Of a DNA stretch of 64,000 nucleotides, positions 1 to 7,813 are shown piece by piece. Position 1 is the stretch's first letter; every line of letters starts with the position of its first letter. The stretch comes from Sphingobacterium faecale (GTDB lineage Bacteria > Bacteroidota > Bacteroidia > Sphingobacteriales > Sphingobacteriaceae). Below the pieces are notes generated by a model. The model did no database searches. It was not told where the DNA came from and saw only the letters and a program-made list of their open reading frames with translations. The stretch is from positions 124,001 through 188,000 of the forward strand of contig NZ_JAERTY010000007.1 of the NCBI RefSeq assembly GCF_016746095.1, in the 5' to 3' direction. Both the position numbers and the translations under genes were made by a program.

Positions 1-31
1 AGAAGCGAAACTGGCAGAGCTGCTTAAATAA
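1..31 (+). CDS. 3' end of an unidentified CDS (partial)
   Basis: An open frame runs in from the left edge and reads EAKLAELLK before a TAA at 29-31. A strong intrinsic terminator follows 21 nt later, as expected for a genuine gene end. Nine residues are too few to name a family. Confidence 0.55.
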   Translation, partial: EAKLAELLK

Positions 32-52
32 TATTCCTTAAATTGAAGAAAG

Positions 53-87
53 GGCTGTCTCCATTATTAGGAGACAGCCTTTTTTTT
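53..87 (+). terminator. Rho-independent terminator of the upstream gene
   Basis: A perfect 10-bp stem (GGCTGTCTCC at 53-62 with GGAGACAGCC at 70-79) and a 7-nt loop are followed by eight T. It isolates the peptide cluster from the upstream gene. Confidence 0.9.
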
Positions 88-101
88 GCATTGTGAGGAG
101 A

Positions 102-109
102 TAATTTTG
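102..109 (+). promoter_or_regulatory. Bacteroidota -7 box (TAATTTTG) before the peptide cluster
   Basis: TAATTTTG matches the TAnnTTTG consensus and lies 52 nt upstream of the first GG-leader ORF, just after the upstream terminator. It is the best promoter candidate for the three small ORFs at 162-567. No clear -33 TTTG sits at ideal spacing. Confidence 0.45.
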
Positions 110-161
110 ATGAAGAATAGTGATCAACGGAATAAATGATAATTATAAAAAAATAAATAGG

Positions 162-281
162 ATGGAAAGCTTAACAGAAAAGGAACTATTAGAAATACAG
201 GGAGGCTATAGTCTGGGAGTAAGTTATATCTCGTGTGAGGTGATGATCTTGATGTCCAAGAGTTGGATTCGCAAGAAATGA
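162..281 (+). CDS. GG-leader peptide 1 (bacteriocin-like precursor)
   Basis: This 39-residue ORF starts with MESLTEKELLEIQGG, a textbook double-glycine leader: acidic/amphipathic, L and E at the conserved spacing, GG at the cleavage site. Such leaders direct precursors to peptidase-containing ABC exporters (C39 peptidase), which cut after GG. The putative mature part begins YSLGVSYISC. Its last 12-13 codons overlap, in another frame, a stretch that would encode the leader of peptide 2, so the natural C-terminus may have been lost to a small deletion. The ORF ends in an ATGA overlap with the next one. No exporter gene is in the window. Function (bacteriocin or signal peptide) is inferred from the leader only. 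Confidence 0.6.
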   Translation: MESLTEKELLEIQGGYSLGVSYISCEVMILMSKSWIRKK

Positions 282-394
282 AAATGGTTGATGGTGGTAT
301 TTGGCCAACAGTATTAGGTGGATTGTTGCTTTATGGCATAGTAAGTGCTATAGAGAATCCAAAAGAATTTCGTGACGGTTTTTTAGGGAGATAA
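278..394 (+). CDS. GG-motif peptide 2, leader apparently truncated
   Basis: From the ATG overlapping peptide 1's stop (ATGA) this ORF encodes 38 residues: MKMVDGG, then a small hydrophobic core IWPTVLGGLLLYGIVSA and a charged tail ending FLGR. Read further upstream in the same frame the DNA gives LDVQELDSQEMKMVDGG, a canonical full-length GG leader, but no ATG or GTG precedes it before the in-frame TGA at 236-238. Either the gene lost its start by a small indel, or it uses TTG at 263 or the internal ATG with a very short leader. Treat it as a small peptide gene of uncertain functionality. Confidence 0.45.
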   Translation: MKMVDGGIWPTVLGGLLLYGIVSAIENPKEFRDGFLGR

Positions 395-399
395 TTTAA

Positions 400-567
400 A
401 TGAGACTTGAAATGGAAAATTTAAACGAACAAGAGATGATCAACTGCAACGGTGGTGATGCAGGATCAAAAGCAGGAGCTAAATTATTCGGTCGCGCAGT
501 AGGCCTCGCTATCGGAGGACCGATTGCAGCAGCTTATTATGCTGGATGTGATTTAGGTTGGTGGTAG
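400..567 (+). CDS. GG-leader peptide 3 (class II bacteriocin-like precursor)
   Basis: A 55-residue ORF with leader MENLNEQEMINCNGG (from the second Met at 412) or four residues longer from the ATG at 400. The predicted mature peptide of 36 residues starts DAGSKAGAK, is rich in Gly/Ala (RAVGLAIGGPIAAAYY) with one Cys, and ends in GWW. Gly/Ala-rich helical cores after a GG leader are typical of class II bacteriocins and related exported peptides. It lies 5 nt after peptide 2 and is followed at once by a strong terminator, so the three ORFs form one transcription unit. The absence of an exporter nearby means the transporter must be elsewhere. Confidence 0.65.
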   Translation: MRLEMENLNEQEMINCNGGDAGSKAGAKLFGRAVGLAIGGPIAAAYYAGCDLGWW

Positions 568-579
568 TATACTATAAAA

Positions 580-618
580 GGACTGGATCTCTATGAGGTC
601 CAGTCCCTTTTATTTTTT
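580..618 (+). terminator. Rho-independent terminator after the peptide cluster
   Basis: An 11-bp stem (580-590 with 596-606, one G-T pair), a 5-nt loop and a T-rich tail through 618. It separates the peptide ORFs from the membrane protein gene at 645. Confidence 0.9.
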
Positions 619-644
619 CAATATTAATAGAGGCGTGTTTACGA

Positions 645-1031
645 ATGAAGTTTGATATTTATTTTTATAAAAGGCCACATACGTATATCATTGTATTACT
701 TACGGTTTTCTATGCTTTAAATAGACATTTCATACGTCCTTATATTAGAGCGGAGTATCCTGATTGGAAAGTTGTACAGTTGATACTCAGTTCGTTGCCT
801 AATTTTTTAGGGTCTCTTATATTGTATATTTTTATTACACGTATTTTGATCGGATATAATGGACTAAGAGCCTCTTTGTTTATTGTAGGCTACTCCGTTT
901 TCCATGAAGTCATAAATGTCTGGTTGGACAATATTCGATTCGACTGGAATGATATCATGGCAAGTATATTAGCTGTTATTGTTTCAGGGTTAATTGATTA
1001 TACCATTTCCCTTAAAAGACTGAGCGCATAG
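645..1031 (+). CDS. Small VanZ-like membrane protein, candidate immunity protein
   Basis: This 128-residue protein has four likely membrane segments (about residues 14-30, 45-67, 75-93, 103-121). Its second half carries FHEV and RFDWNDI, reminiscent of the E...R..D..D signature of VanZ-like proteins. Bacteriocin immunity proteins are often small polytopic proteins encoded beside the peptide genes, and this gene starts 77 nt after peptide 3, past a terminator, so it would be transcribed separately. Its 3' end overlaps the end of mfd, on the other strand, by 34 bp. That the ORF is real is fairly likely from its clean hydrophobic pattern; the immunity role is inference from position only. Confidence 0.6.
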   Translation: MKFDIYFYKRPHTYIIVLLTVFYALNRHFIRPYIRAEYPDWKVVQLILSSLPNFLGSLILYIFITRILIGYNGLRASLFIVGYSVFHEVINVWLDNIRFDWNDIMASILAVIVSGLIDYTISLKRLSA

Positions 1032-4000
1032 TCTATCGTGTTGATATTGCTCAGTGCTATTCTTAACTGTCCCTTTACTTCTTTTAAGTTGCTGATGCTT
1101 GGGTGCTTTTGTACAAAAGCCAATACTTTACCAAACTGATTGGATTCAAAGTAAGCGGATTTAGGATTGTTGACAAAATACCCCTTGAGCGTCTGCTTTT
1201 TAAATGAAATCTTTTCGAAACCTATTTCTTTGCCAAGCCATTGTAATCGTAGCGTATTAAATAGCTCGAATACTGGAGGAGGAATAGGACCGAATCTATC
1301 TTCTAGCGCTTTTATAAATGTACCTAGCTGTGTTTCATTTTCTAGTTTGGCTATATCGTTATATAGATTGTAACGTTCGCTTATATTAGTCACATATTCG
1401 TCCGGTATCATTACTTCCAGGTCGGTGTCGATCTGCGTAAATGTCACATATTTCCGATTTTGTTCATCCTCGAAAAGCTCACTAAATTCATCTTCTTTAA
1501 GTTCTTGTACAGCTTCGTCCAAAATCTTATTGTACATTTCGAATCCTATTTCTGCAATAAAGCCAGATTGTTCACCGCCCAACAGATTACCCGATCCTCG
1601 TATATCGAGATCGCGCATGGCTACGTTGAACCCTGATCCTAACTCTGAAAACTCTTCAATGGCGGATAGACGTTTGTAAGCCTCTGGTGTCAGGGTGGAA
1701 AGAGGAGGGCTGAGCAGGTAACAAAATGCTTTTTTATTGGATCGTCCCACACGACCTCTCATCTGGTGCAGATCACTCAGGCCAAACATATGGGCGTGGT
1801 TGATGATAATTGTGTTGGCATTGGGGATGTCCAAGCCTGCTTCGATGATGGTCGTTGCTACCAATACGTCAAAATCATGATTGATAAATTTTAGCATTAC
1901 ATCCTCTAGATCGTCGCCTTCGAGTTGTCCGTGTGCAACGCCAACTTGGGCTCCAGGGACTAGTTTTTGAATCATAGCCCCTAATTGTTTGAGATCCGCC
2001 ACCCGGTTATGTATAAAGAATACCTGTCCACCACGCTCTAACTCATAGGCTACGGCTTCTTTTATCAGGGTCTCGTTGAATACGTGCAACTCCGTTTGTA
2101 CAGGCTGACGGTTCGGAGGCGGAGTCGAGATAATGCTTAAATCTCGAGCGCCCATAAGTGAAAAATGTAATGTGCGCGGTATTGGGGTAGCTGTCAATGT
2201 TAATGAATCGACATTCGCTCGCATAACTTTTAACTTTTCTTTTACAGATACCCCAAATTTCTGCTCTTCGTCAATAATCATAAGTCCCAAATCCTTAAAT
2301 TTTACATCTTTACTAACAAGTCGATGTGTACCTATGATAATGTCAACTTTGCCTTCTTCCAGTTTTTTTAACGTTTCTTTTATTTGTTTCGTTGTTTTAA
2401 ATCGGTTGATGTAATCTATGTTGGCAGGAAGTCCTTTCAGACGTTCAGAGAATGTACGATAATGTTGTAGAGCGAGGATGGTTGTAGGAACCAACACGGC
2501 GACCTGTTTGCTGTCTGCAACAGCTTTAAAGGCAGCTCGAATAGCTACTTCTGTTTTACCGAACCCTACATCCCCACACACCAACCGATCCATCGGGTGA
2601 GGAGATTCCATGTCCCGTTTGACATCTGCGGTTGACTTCTCTTGGTCGGGGGTGTCTTCATAGATAAAGGAAGCTTCAAGCTCTTTCTGCAGGTAGGTGT
2701 CTGGGCTGAATGCATTTCCAGTCTGCGCCTTACGAATCGCATAGAGTTTGATGAGATCTCTAGCGATGTCCTTAACTTTTTTCTTCGTTGTTTTTTTAAG
2801 CTTATCCCAAGTGTCTGTTCCTAGTTTATTCATCTTTGGGATAGCACCTTCTTTGCCTGAGTATTTAGAGATCCGATTTAAGGAGTTAATGTTAACATAT
2901 AGCAAATCATTGTCTGCATAGACTAGGCGTATCATTTCTTGGGATTTGCCATTTACATCTACTTTCTCAAGGCCTGCATATTTCCCTACGCCGTGGTCGA
3001 TGTGAGTTATGTAGTCTCCTGGTTTTAAGTCTCTCAGTTCTTTTAGGGTAATAGCCTGAGACCGTTCATATCCTTTTTTTCGCTTATATTTATAATAGCG
3101 ATCAAAAATCTGGTGATCGGTATAGCAGGCTAATTGGATCTGATCATCACGGAATCCCTCACGAAGAGCTTTGTAGATCGGAGTAAAGGAAATAGTTTTG
3201 TCTAAATCTTCTAAGATGGCGTAGATACGCTCGATCTGTTTGGTAGAATCGGAGAATATGAGATTATTTATTCGCTTTGTCTCGTTCTCTTTAAAGTTAT
3301 GTATCAAAAGATTGAAATCCTTGTTAAAGGAGGGTTGTGGATGGGTATCAAATTGTATGATGTGATCCGCTTTAAAAAAGAACTGTTTTCCAAATTCTAC
3401 ATTGGGAAATTCAAATAATAAAGCACTGAAATTTTTGTCATCGGTGAACGTAAATCGGGGATCTACCCATTCGGCGTTATTCTTAATTTCTGCTTCCGAG
3501 AGTGCCTTCCAGAATTGAGAAGCCTTTTTATAGCCGTTGGATATGATGTCTAGTGTGAACTGAACATCCTTTATCCATATTATTGCTTGTTGATCTATGT
3601 ATTCCAGTAGCGATATGTGATTGTTGGCTAAGAATTTTGCTTGAACATTGGGCACAATTGTCACCGTATGTATGTTGTTGACCGACAACTGTGTTTCGAT
3701 GTCAAAGGTTCGAATACTTTCTATTTCATCCCCAAAAAATTCGACCCGATAAGGAAGATCATTGGAGAAGGAAAAGATATCCACTATACCCCCTCTTATT
3801 GCAAATTGTCCTGGTTCATAAACAAAGTCTACGCGTTCAAAATCATACTCATATAGAAACTCATTAATGAAATCTATGCCCAATTTTGTGTTTTGAGTAA
3901 TCGGAAGTGTATTTTTCTCTAGATCAGAGCGGTTTATAACTTTTTCAGCAATTGCCTCTGGGTATGTCACGACAATCTTTGGAAGCCCTGTATCACGATT

Positions 4001-4333
4001 TAGCGAGCTCAATGTTTCAGCGCGTTGTAGAACATGGGCACTATCAAGTTGGGTAAATTCAAATGCTTTTCTGTAAGACGTGGGGAAGAATAGGATCTGT
4101 CTGTCGAATAGACTTTCTAAATCACTCAAGAAATAAGACGCATCTTCATGGGTAGGTAAGATAAAGATATAAGGTCTTTCTTCTTCTCTATATGCAGCAG
4201 TGGCTATCATTGCATCTGCCGATCCAATTAATCCTTTTAGGTGTATTTTGGGATTTTTTTGCTGAATAGATTGTACAAATGTAGTTAGCTGTTCTGTTTT
4301 TGCGTATTGTGATAAAATTTCTTGAATGCCCAC
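998..4333 (-). CDS. mfd: Transcription-repair coupling factor Mfd
   Basis: Mfd binds RNA polymerase stalled at DNA lesions, pushes it off with its translocase motor and recruits UvrA for nucleotide-excision repair. The 1111-residue length fits. Visible modules: a UvrB-like N-terminal half; the RNA-polymerase-interacting CarD-like domain near 430-500 (LKPGDYITHIDHGVG); a superfamily-2 motor with Walker A GDVGFGKTE near 585 and DEEQ near 686; motif VI QMRGRVGRSN; and the C-terminal TRCF domain (IPDEYV, YNDIAKLENE). The start at 4333 gives the usual short N-terminus. The gene stands alone on the minus strand and its end overlaps the convergent membrane protein ORF. Identification is secure. Confidence 0.97.
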   Translation of the reverse strand: MGIQEILSQYAKTEQLTTFVQSIQQKNPKIHLKGLIGSADAMIATAAYREEERPYIFILPTHEDASYFLSDLESLFDRQILFFPTSYRKAFEFTQLDSAHVLQRAETLSSLNRDTGLPKIVVTYPEAIAEKVINRSDLEKNTLPITQNTKLGIDFINEFLYEYDFERVDFVYEPGQFAIRGGIVDIFSFSNDLPYRVEFFGDEIESIRTFDIETQLSVNNIHTVTIVPNVQAKFLANNHISLLEYIDQQAIIWIKDVQFTLDIISNGYKKASQFWKALSEAEIKNNAEWVDPRFTFTDDKNFSALLFEFPNVEFGKQFFFKADHIIQFDTHPQPSFNKDFNLLIHNFKENETKRINNLIFSDSTKQIERIYAILEDLDKTISFTPIYKALREGFRDDQIQLACYTDHQIFDRYYKYKRKKGYERSQAITLKELRDLKPGDYITHIDHGVGKYAGLEKVDVNGKSQEMIRLVYADNDLLYVNINSLNRISKYSGKEGAIPKMNKLGTDTWDKLKKTTKKKVKDIARDLIKLYAIRKAQTGNAFSPDTYLQKELEASFIYEDTPDQEKSTADVKRDMESPHPMDRLVCGDVGFGKTEVAIRAAFKAVADSKQVAVLVPTTILALQHYRTFSERLKGLPANIDYINRFKTTKQIKETLKKLEEGKVDIIIGTHRLVSKDVKFKDLGLMIIDEEQKFGVSVKEKLKVMRANVDSLTLTATPIPRTLHFSLMGARDLSIISTPPPNRQPVQTELHVFNETLIKEAVAYELERGGQVFFIHNRVADLKQLGAMIQKLVPGAQVGVAHGQLEGDDLEDVMLKFINHDFDVLVATTIIEAGLDIPNANTIIINHAHMFGLSDLHQMRGRVGRSNKKAFCYLLSPPLSTLTPEAYKRLSAIEEFSELGSGFNVAMRDLDIRGSGNLLGGEQSGFIAEIGFEMYNKILDEAVQELKEDEFSELFEDEQNRKYVTFTQIDTDLEVMIPDEYVTNISERYNLYNDIAKLENETQLGTFIKALEDRFGPIPPPVFELFNTLRLQWLGKEIGFEKISFKKQTLKGYFVNNPKSAYFESNQFGKVLAFVQKHPSISNLKEVKGQLRIALSNINTIDYALSLLREMV

Positions 4334-4374
4334 TTGAATAATAGTTTTTGTAAAATTAAGAATTTTTGACAGGT

Positions 4375-4926
4375 TTAAGTTGTGGTGTTATCTAGACTTT
4401 CTTTTATTTCTTCTAAAATGGAAGTGTTTTCCTGAAGATCAAACTGAAGATCTTCATGTAAAGCCATTATGTTGTTATATGTTGTTTTAATCCGGGTAAT
4501 TATATATTTATGTAACTTTGTTGCTGCTTGGAGGTGACTTTTCTGGTACAATACAGGATATTGCTGATAGGGGTAAACAAGTATAAACAATCGACATTCT
4601 GCTGTGCTGAATTTGTCTTTTGTGACTTTTTCGTGCTCGTTGATTAATCCGCTTGCTTGTCTTAGAATATTGTTGAGTGATTTGTAGTTGGAAAAAGAGG
4701 CGCTGTTTGAGACTTGTCTTGCAGTATCGTGAAATAGGCCTTTTAATTTTTCTTTTAAGTATTCAATTCTATTTTCAAGATCATATTCATTCTCTAATAA
4801 CTGGTAATGCAGCTGTTTTAGTAACATTTTGTCTTTATTGATTAGACGTATTAAGAGTTTGTCTTTTTCTTTTTGAGAAAGGCAAAGTACTGCAGATCTG
4901 AGCTCAAGGTCTTTATGTAGGGACAT
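4375..4926 (-). CDS. Conserved helical protein of unknown function
   Basis: 183 residues, almost wholly alpha-helical by composition (Leu, Lys, Glu, Gln rich), with no signal peptide or membrane segment. Heptad-like stretches at about 25-65 (LLIRLINKDKMLLKQL, YLKEKLKG) and 145-178 suggest coiled coils. No family was recognised. The gene lies 41 nt upstream of mfd on the same strand and may be co-transcribed with it, which is only weak functional context. Confidence 0.7.
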   Translation of the reverse strand: MSLHKDLELRSAVLCLSQKEKDKLLIRLINKDKMLLKQLHYQLLENEYDLENRIEYLKEKLKGLFHDTARQVSNSASFSNYKSLNNILRQASGLINEHEKVTKDKFSTAECRLFILVYPYQQYPVLYQKSHLQAATKLHKYIITRIKTTYNNIMALHEDLQFDLQENTSILEEIKESLDNTTT

Positions 4927-5107
4927 GCTGTAAATTTACGTATTGTAATTGGATTTAACTCATTTGATGGAGAAAGGATGGGGAAGATATTTGAGTTATT
5001 TAGCTGAATTTTTTCTTAAGCTATTCTTGAATTCCAGGGTTTTTATCTATGTTTGAATGATATAATATTCTAAACTATTTGTAGAATGGTGCTGAAAATA
5101 AAGATGG

Positions 5108-6856
5108 ATGCGACATAACATATTCCTACCGAATCTATTTCTGTTTTTTGTAGTCACAGTAGTGCTTTTTTCCTGTAATGGATCCTATGACAAAAGAAAG
5201 GAGGCCGATTATAGTGAAGCATTGGTGCGCTCACTGTTGCTGAGGACACAGGGGCTGCGACTTGATACCTTAGAAACCGAACAGTTTATTAAGTCTGTAA
5301 TTAAATCTAAACAAGGTGACTCTTCAGGTTTGGTTGCCTATTATGGAATTTTAGGGAATATTTCTGCAAAACAATATGATCGATTAAATCCTCGTAGTGA
5401 ATCTTATTATCAGCATGCTCTTGAACTTGCCAATAGGGAGGATTTGCGGGTAATGAAGATTTGGAGTTTGGTCAACTATGCCTACTACTTTTATACCTTT
5501 AGGCAGACTGAAAGAGCATTGCCCCTGTTTATGGAGGCAACTTTTTTGATTGATACTTTGGGAGAGGACTATGTTATCTTGCCAGAGGATACCTTCAGGA
5601 AATTAGGTTTCTTTTTCGGTAACCTAGGAAATTATGAAGACGCTATTTATTATCTGGGAAAAGGAGATCGTTACGCAACAATATTGGCTCCGAGAGAGCG
5701 GGGTGCGTTGTTGGATAATTTGGGGCAATATCATCTGTATAATCGAGATACAACTATTGCACTTAACTACTTTTTAGAGGCAGAATCACTGGCTTTAAAA
5801 GCTAAAGATTATGTACGATATGGCAAAGTATTGGGCAATATCGCTTTGGTGCACTTGGGAAGGGGAAACTATGAACAGGCATTGGCTCTAGTTAATCGGG
5901 ATCTACGATACTCAGAGGCGGCTAATAGTGTTCAGAATACAATGTATGCACAGGTCTTAAAAGCAAAAATTCTTTTAAAAATGGATAGTGTTACTGCTGC
6001 CTCTGAGATGTTGAGAAGGGCAGAGCTATATGCCAATTCAAAGATTTATTTGAAGACTGATGTACTCAGGATCAACCGCTTAAAGCTTGATATTGCATTA
6101 AGAAAAAAGGATGAGGGACAGGAGCTTTTGATACGCCGTAAACTAGAGCTTTTAGAAGGGCTTGTGACAGATTTGGATGGAGAGAGGACTTTGTTACAAA
6201 ATAAGTGGCAGGTTGATAAGGAGAAGAAAGAGAAAGCACTTCTCGAAGCAGAGTCTGGTTATCAAGTAGAACGATATAGAAGGGTGATACTGAGTACTCT
6301 TGTGGTAATGGTAGCCTTGGGTTTATTTATCGTTCTTTCTTATTTCAAACGCTTGTCGAAAGCTCGGGAATTAAAGTATGAAAAAACGGTGGTCGAGTTA
6401 CAGTTGAAAAAAATATCGGTAGATAAGAAGCTTTCAATGGCCAATGAAACATTGGAGTCATACAAAGAATATCTTGCAGAAAAGAATAGACAGATTGATA
6501 ATCTCCAACGAACTATTCATAGGATTAATGATTCTGAATCTCATTATTTAGAGAGAGAGAAAGGGTTATTGCAAGAAATCTTAGATTCTCACCTTTTGAC
6601 AGAGGAAAACTGGGCAAGTTTCAGAAGATCTTTCGATGCTCATTATCCTATGTTTTACCTGAATTTGAAACGCGATTTTCCTGAATTAACAGATTCTAAT
6701 ATGCGTTATATCATTTTAACTAAGTTGGGGCTCTCTGTAGTAGAAATATCGAATCTATTAGGGATTTCGACAGAATCTGTCAAAAAGAGTAGACAACGGC
6801 TAAAGAAAAAAATGGGGGATCGTTTTAGAGAATTTGAACAGGCTATATATCAATAG
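5108..6856 (+). CDS. Membrane-anchored TPR regulator with C-terminal LuxR-like HTH
   Basis: 582 residues. The N-terminus is a hydrophobic signal ending in a lipobox-like LFSC (Cys23). Residues about 40-340 form degenerate TPR helical pairs (ALELANRED, ALNYFLEAESLALKA, ALALVNRDL). A membrane segment at about 392-412 (VILSTLVVMVALGLFIVLSY) is followed by a long coiled coil (415-490) and a C-terminal helix-turn-helix at about 532-571 (LGLSVVEISNLLGISTESVK). This is the architecture of Bacteroidota one-component regulators with an extracytoplasmic TPR sensor and a cytoplasmic DNA-binding end. The ligand and targets are unknown. No terminator was seen before the AraC gene 91 nt downstream, but that gene has its own promoter. 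Confidence 0.85.
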   Translation: MRHNIFLPNLFLFFVVTVVLFSCNGSYDKRKEADYSEALVRSLLLRTQGLRLDTLETEQFIKSVIKSKQGDSSGLVAYYGILGNISAKQYDRLNPRSESYYQHALELANREDLRVMKIWSLVNYAYYFYTFRQTERALPLFMEATFLIDTLGEDYVILPEDTFRKLGFFFGNLGNYEDAIYYLGKGDRYATILAPRERGALLDNLGQYHLYNRDTTIALNYFLEAESLALKAKDYVRYGKVLGNIALVHLGRGNYEQALALVNRDLRYSEAANSVQNTMYAQVLKAKILLKMDSVTAASEMLRRAELYANSKIYLKTDVLRINRLKLDIALRKKDEGQELLIRRKLELLEGLVTDLDGERTLLQNKWQVDKEKKEKALLEAESGYQVERYRRVILSTLVVMVALGLFIVLSYFKRLSKARELKYEKTVVELQLKKISVDKKLSMANETLESYKEYLAEKNRQIDNLQRTIHRINDSESHYLEREKGLLQEILDSHLLTEENWASFRRSFDAHYPMFYLNLKRDFPELTDSNMRYIILTKLGLSVVEISNLLGISTESVKKSRQRLKKKMGDRFREFEQAIYQ

Positions 6857-6908
6857 TTTTCTCGTGAATATGCTATATAATTGAAAAGTACCATTTAATA
6901 GGTTGATT

Positions 6909-6927
6909 ACACCATTAATAATGGTGT
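6909..6927. promoter_or_regulatory. Perfect 19-bp palindrome, likely operator of the AraC gene
   Basis: ACACCATTA-A-TAATGGTGT: two perfect 9-bp arms around one base, ending 8 bp before the -7 box at 6936. It is placed where a regulator would contact or block RNA polymerase. No T-run follows, so it is not a terminator. Confidence 0.5.
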
Positions 6928-6935
6928 TATTAGTG

Positions 6936-6943
6936 TATTTTTG
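6936..6943 (+). promoter_or_regulatory. -7 box TATTTTTG of the AraC gene
   Basis: Exact TAnnTTTG match ending 3 nt before the ATG at 6947. The TTG at 6941 that could be read as a start is part of this box, which settles the start choice and implies a leaderless or nearly leaderless mRNA. Confidence 0.6.
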
Positions 6944-6946
6944 TAT

Positions 6947-7813
6947 ATGGTTGGTCGAGTACCTATAATTGAGCAATGCACGGTGTCAAGTGGCGTGAAT
7001 AATGATGTCACAGTCGAAAAATTGAGCGACTATTTGGTGCGTAATGAAAATCTGGTTTTTCCGCACCGACACAATTTTTACCATTTTCTGCTGTTTACTG
7101 CGGGTAGTGGCCAACATACTATCGATTTTGAAGCTTTTAATATTGAGTCCTGGCAAATTTATTTTATGTCTCCCGGTCAAATTCATACCTGGAGTTTTGA
7201 AGGAAATATGGAGGGGTTTGTCGTTAATTTCAATAAGGATCTTTTTAAGACGTTGCTGATAAATCCAGATTACTTATCCCATTTCTCTTTTTTTTCGGGA
7301 GTAGTAAAAGACGAGGTTTTTGTTGTCGATGTAGATAAGCAGAAAATAGTGGAGGATGTGTTGGAGAAAATGCGTCATCATCAGAATGATAAAGGGCTTA
7401 TCTCCACGTCGCTGCTGTATTTGTTTCATCTGTTGGAGGCAGGAAGAGAACGTAATACGACTTTTGAAGCGAATCGATATAATCATACGCTGTTGAGAAA
7501 CTTCTTGCAGCTTATCGAATTGAATTATAGAAAACTAAGGTTGCCTAAGGATTATGCTTCTTTGTTGTATATTACACCTAATCATTTAAATGCACTGTGT
7601 AAAGAGTTGCTGGGGATGTCGGCAGGAGAGGTTATACGGGATCGGGTGATTTTGGAGGCAAAACGGCTGCTTGTTATACGAGATTTTTCAATAGCTGAGA
7701 TTGCTTATGAATTGAACTTCAATGATAATTCTTATTTTACGAAGTTCTTTAAAAAAATTGAAGGAATGACTCCTGAAGAGTTTAGAAAGAAAAATTATAA
7801 TTATGGAAAATAA
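6947..7813 (+). CDS. AraC-family transcriptional regulator
   Basis: 288 residues from the ATG at 6947. The N-terminal third is a cupin-like sensor barrel (FPHRHNFYHFLLFTAGSGQH, then SPGQIHTWSF). The C-terminal ~100 residues are the AraC double helix-turn-helix: YITPNHLNALCKELLGMSAG, then IAEIAYELNFNDNSYFTKFF and the signature tail EGMTPEEFRKK. Such proteins bind a small ligand and activate nearby or distant promoters. A perfect palindrome overlaps its promoter, suggesting autoregulation or control by another factor. Its end overlaps the DUF983 gene by 11 bp, so the two are probably co-translated. Ligand unknown. Confidence 0.92.
   Translation: MVGRVPIIEQCTVSSGVNNDVTVEKLSDYLVRNENLVFPHRHNFYHFLLFTAGSGQHTIDFEAFNIESWQIYFMSPGQIHTWSFEGNMEGFVVNFNKDLFKTLLINPDYLSHFSFFSGVVKDEVFVVDVDKQKIVEDVLEKMRHHQNDKGLISTSLLYLFHLLEAGRERNTTFEANRYNHTLLRNFLQLIELNYRKLRLPKDYASLLYITPNHLNALCKELLGMSAGEVIRDRVILEAKRLLVIRDFSIAEIAYELNFNDNSYFTKFFKKIEGMTPEEFRKKNYNYGK

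Noticed and set aside
110..139. Nine-codon ORF starting directly after the TAATTTTG box (MKNSDQRNK)
   Set aside because: Transcription would start at or after its ATG, there is no support beyond the ORF itself, and it is too short to distinguish from chance.
1425..1679. Serine-rich antisense frames inside mfd and other large genes
   Set aside because: They lie antisense to conserved coding sequence and show the Ser/Ile/Phe-rich composition of shadow frames.
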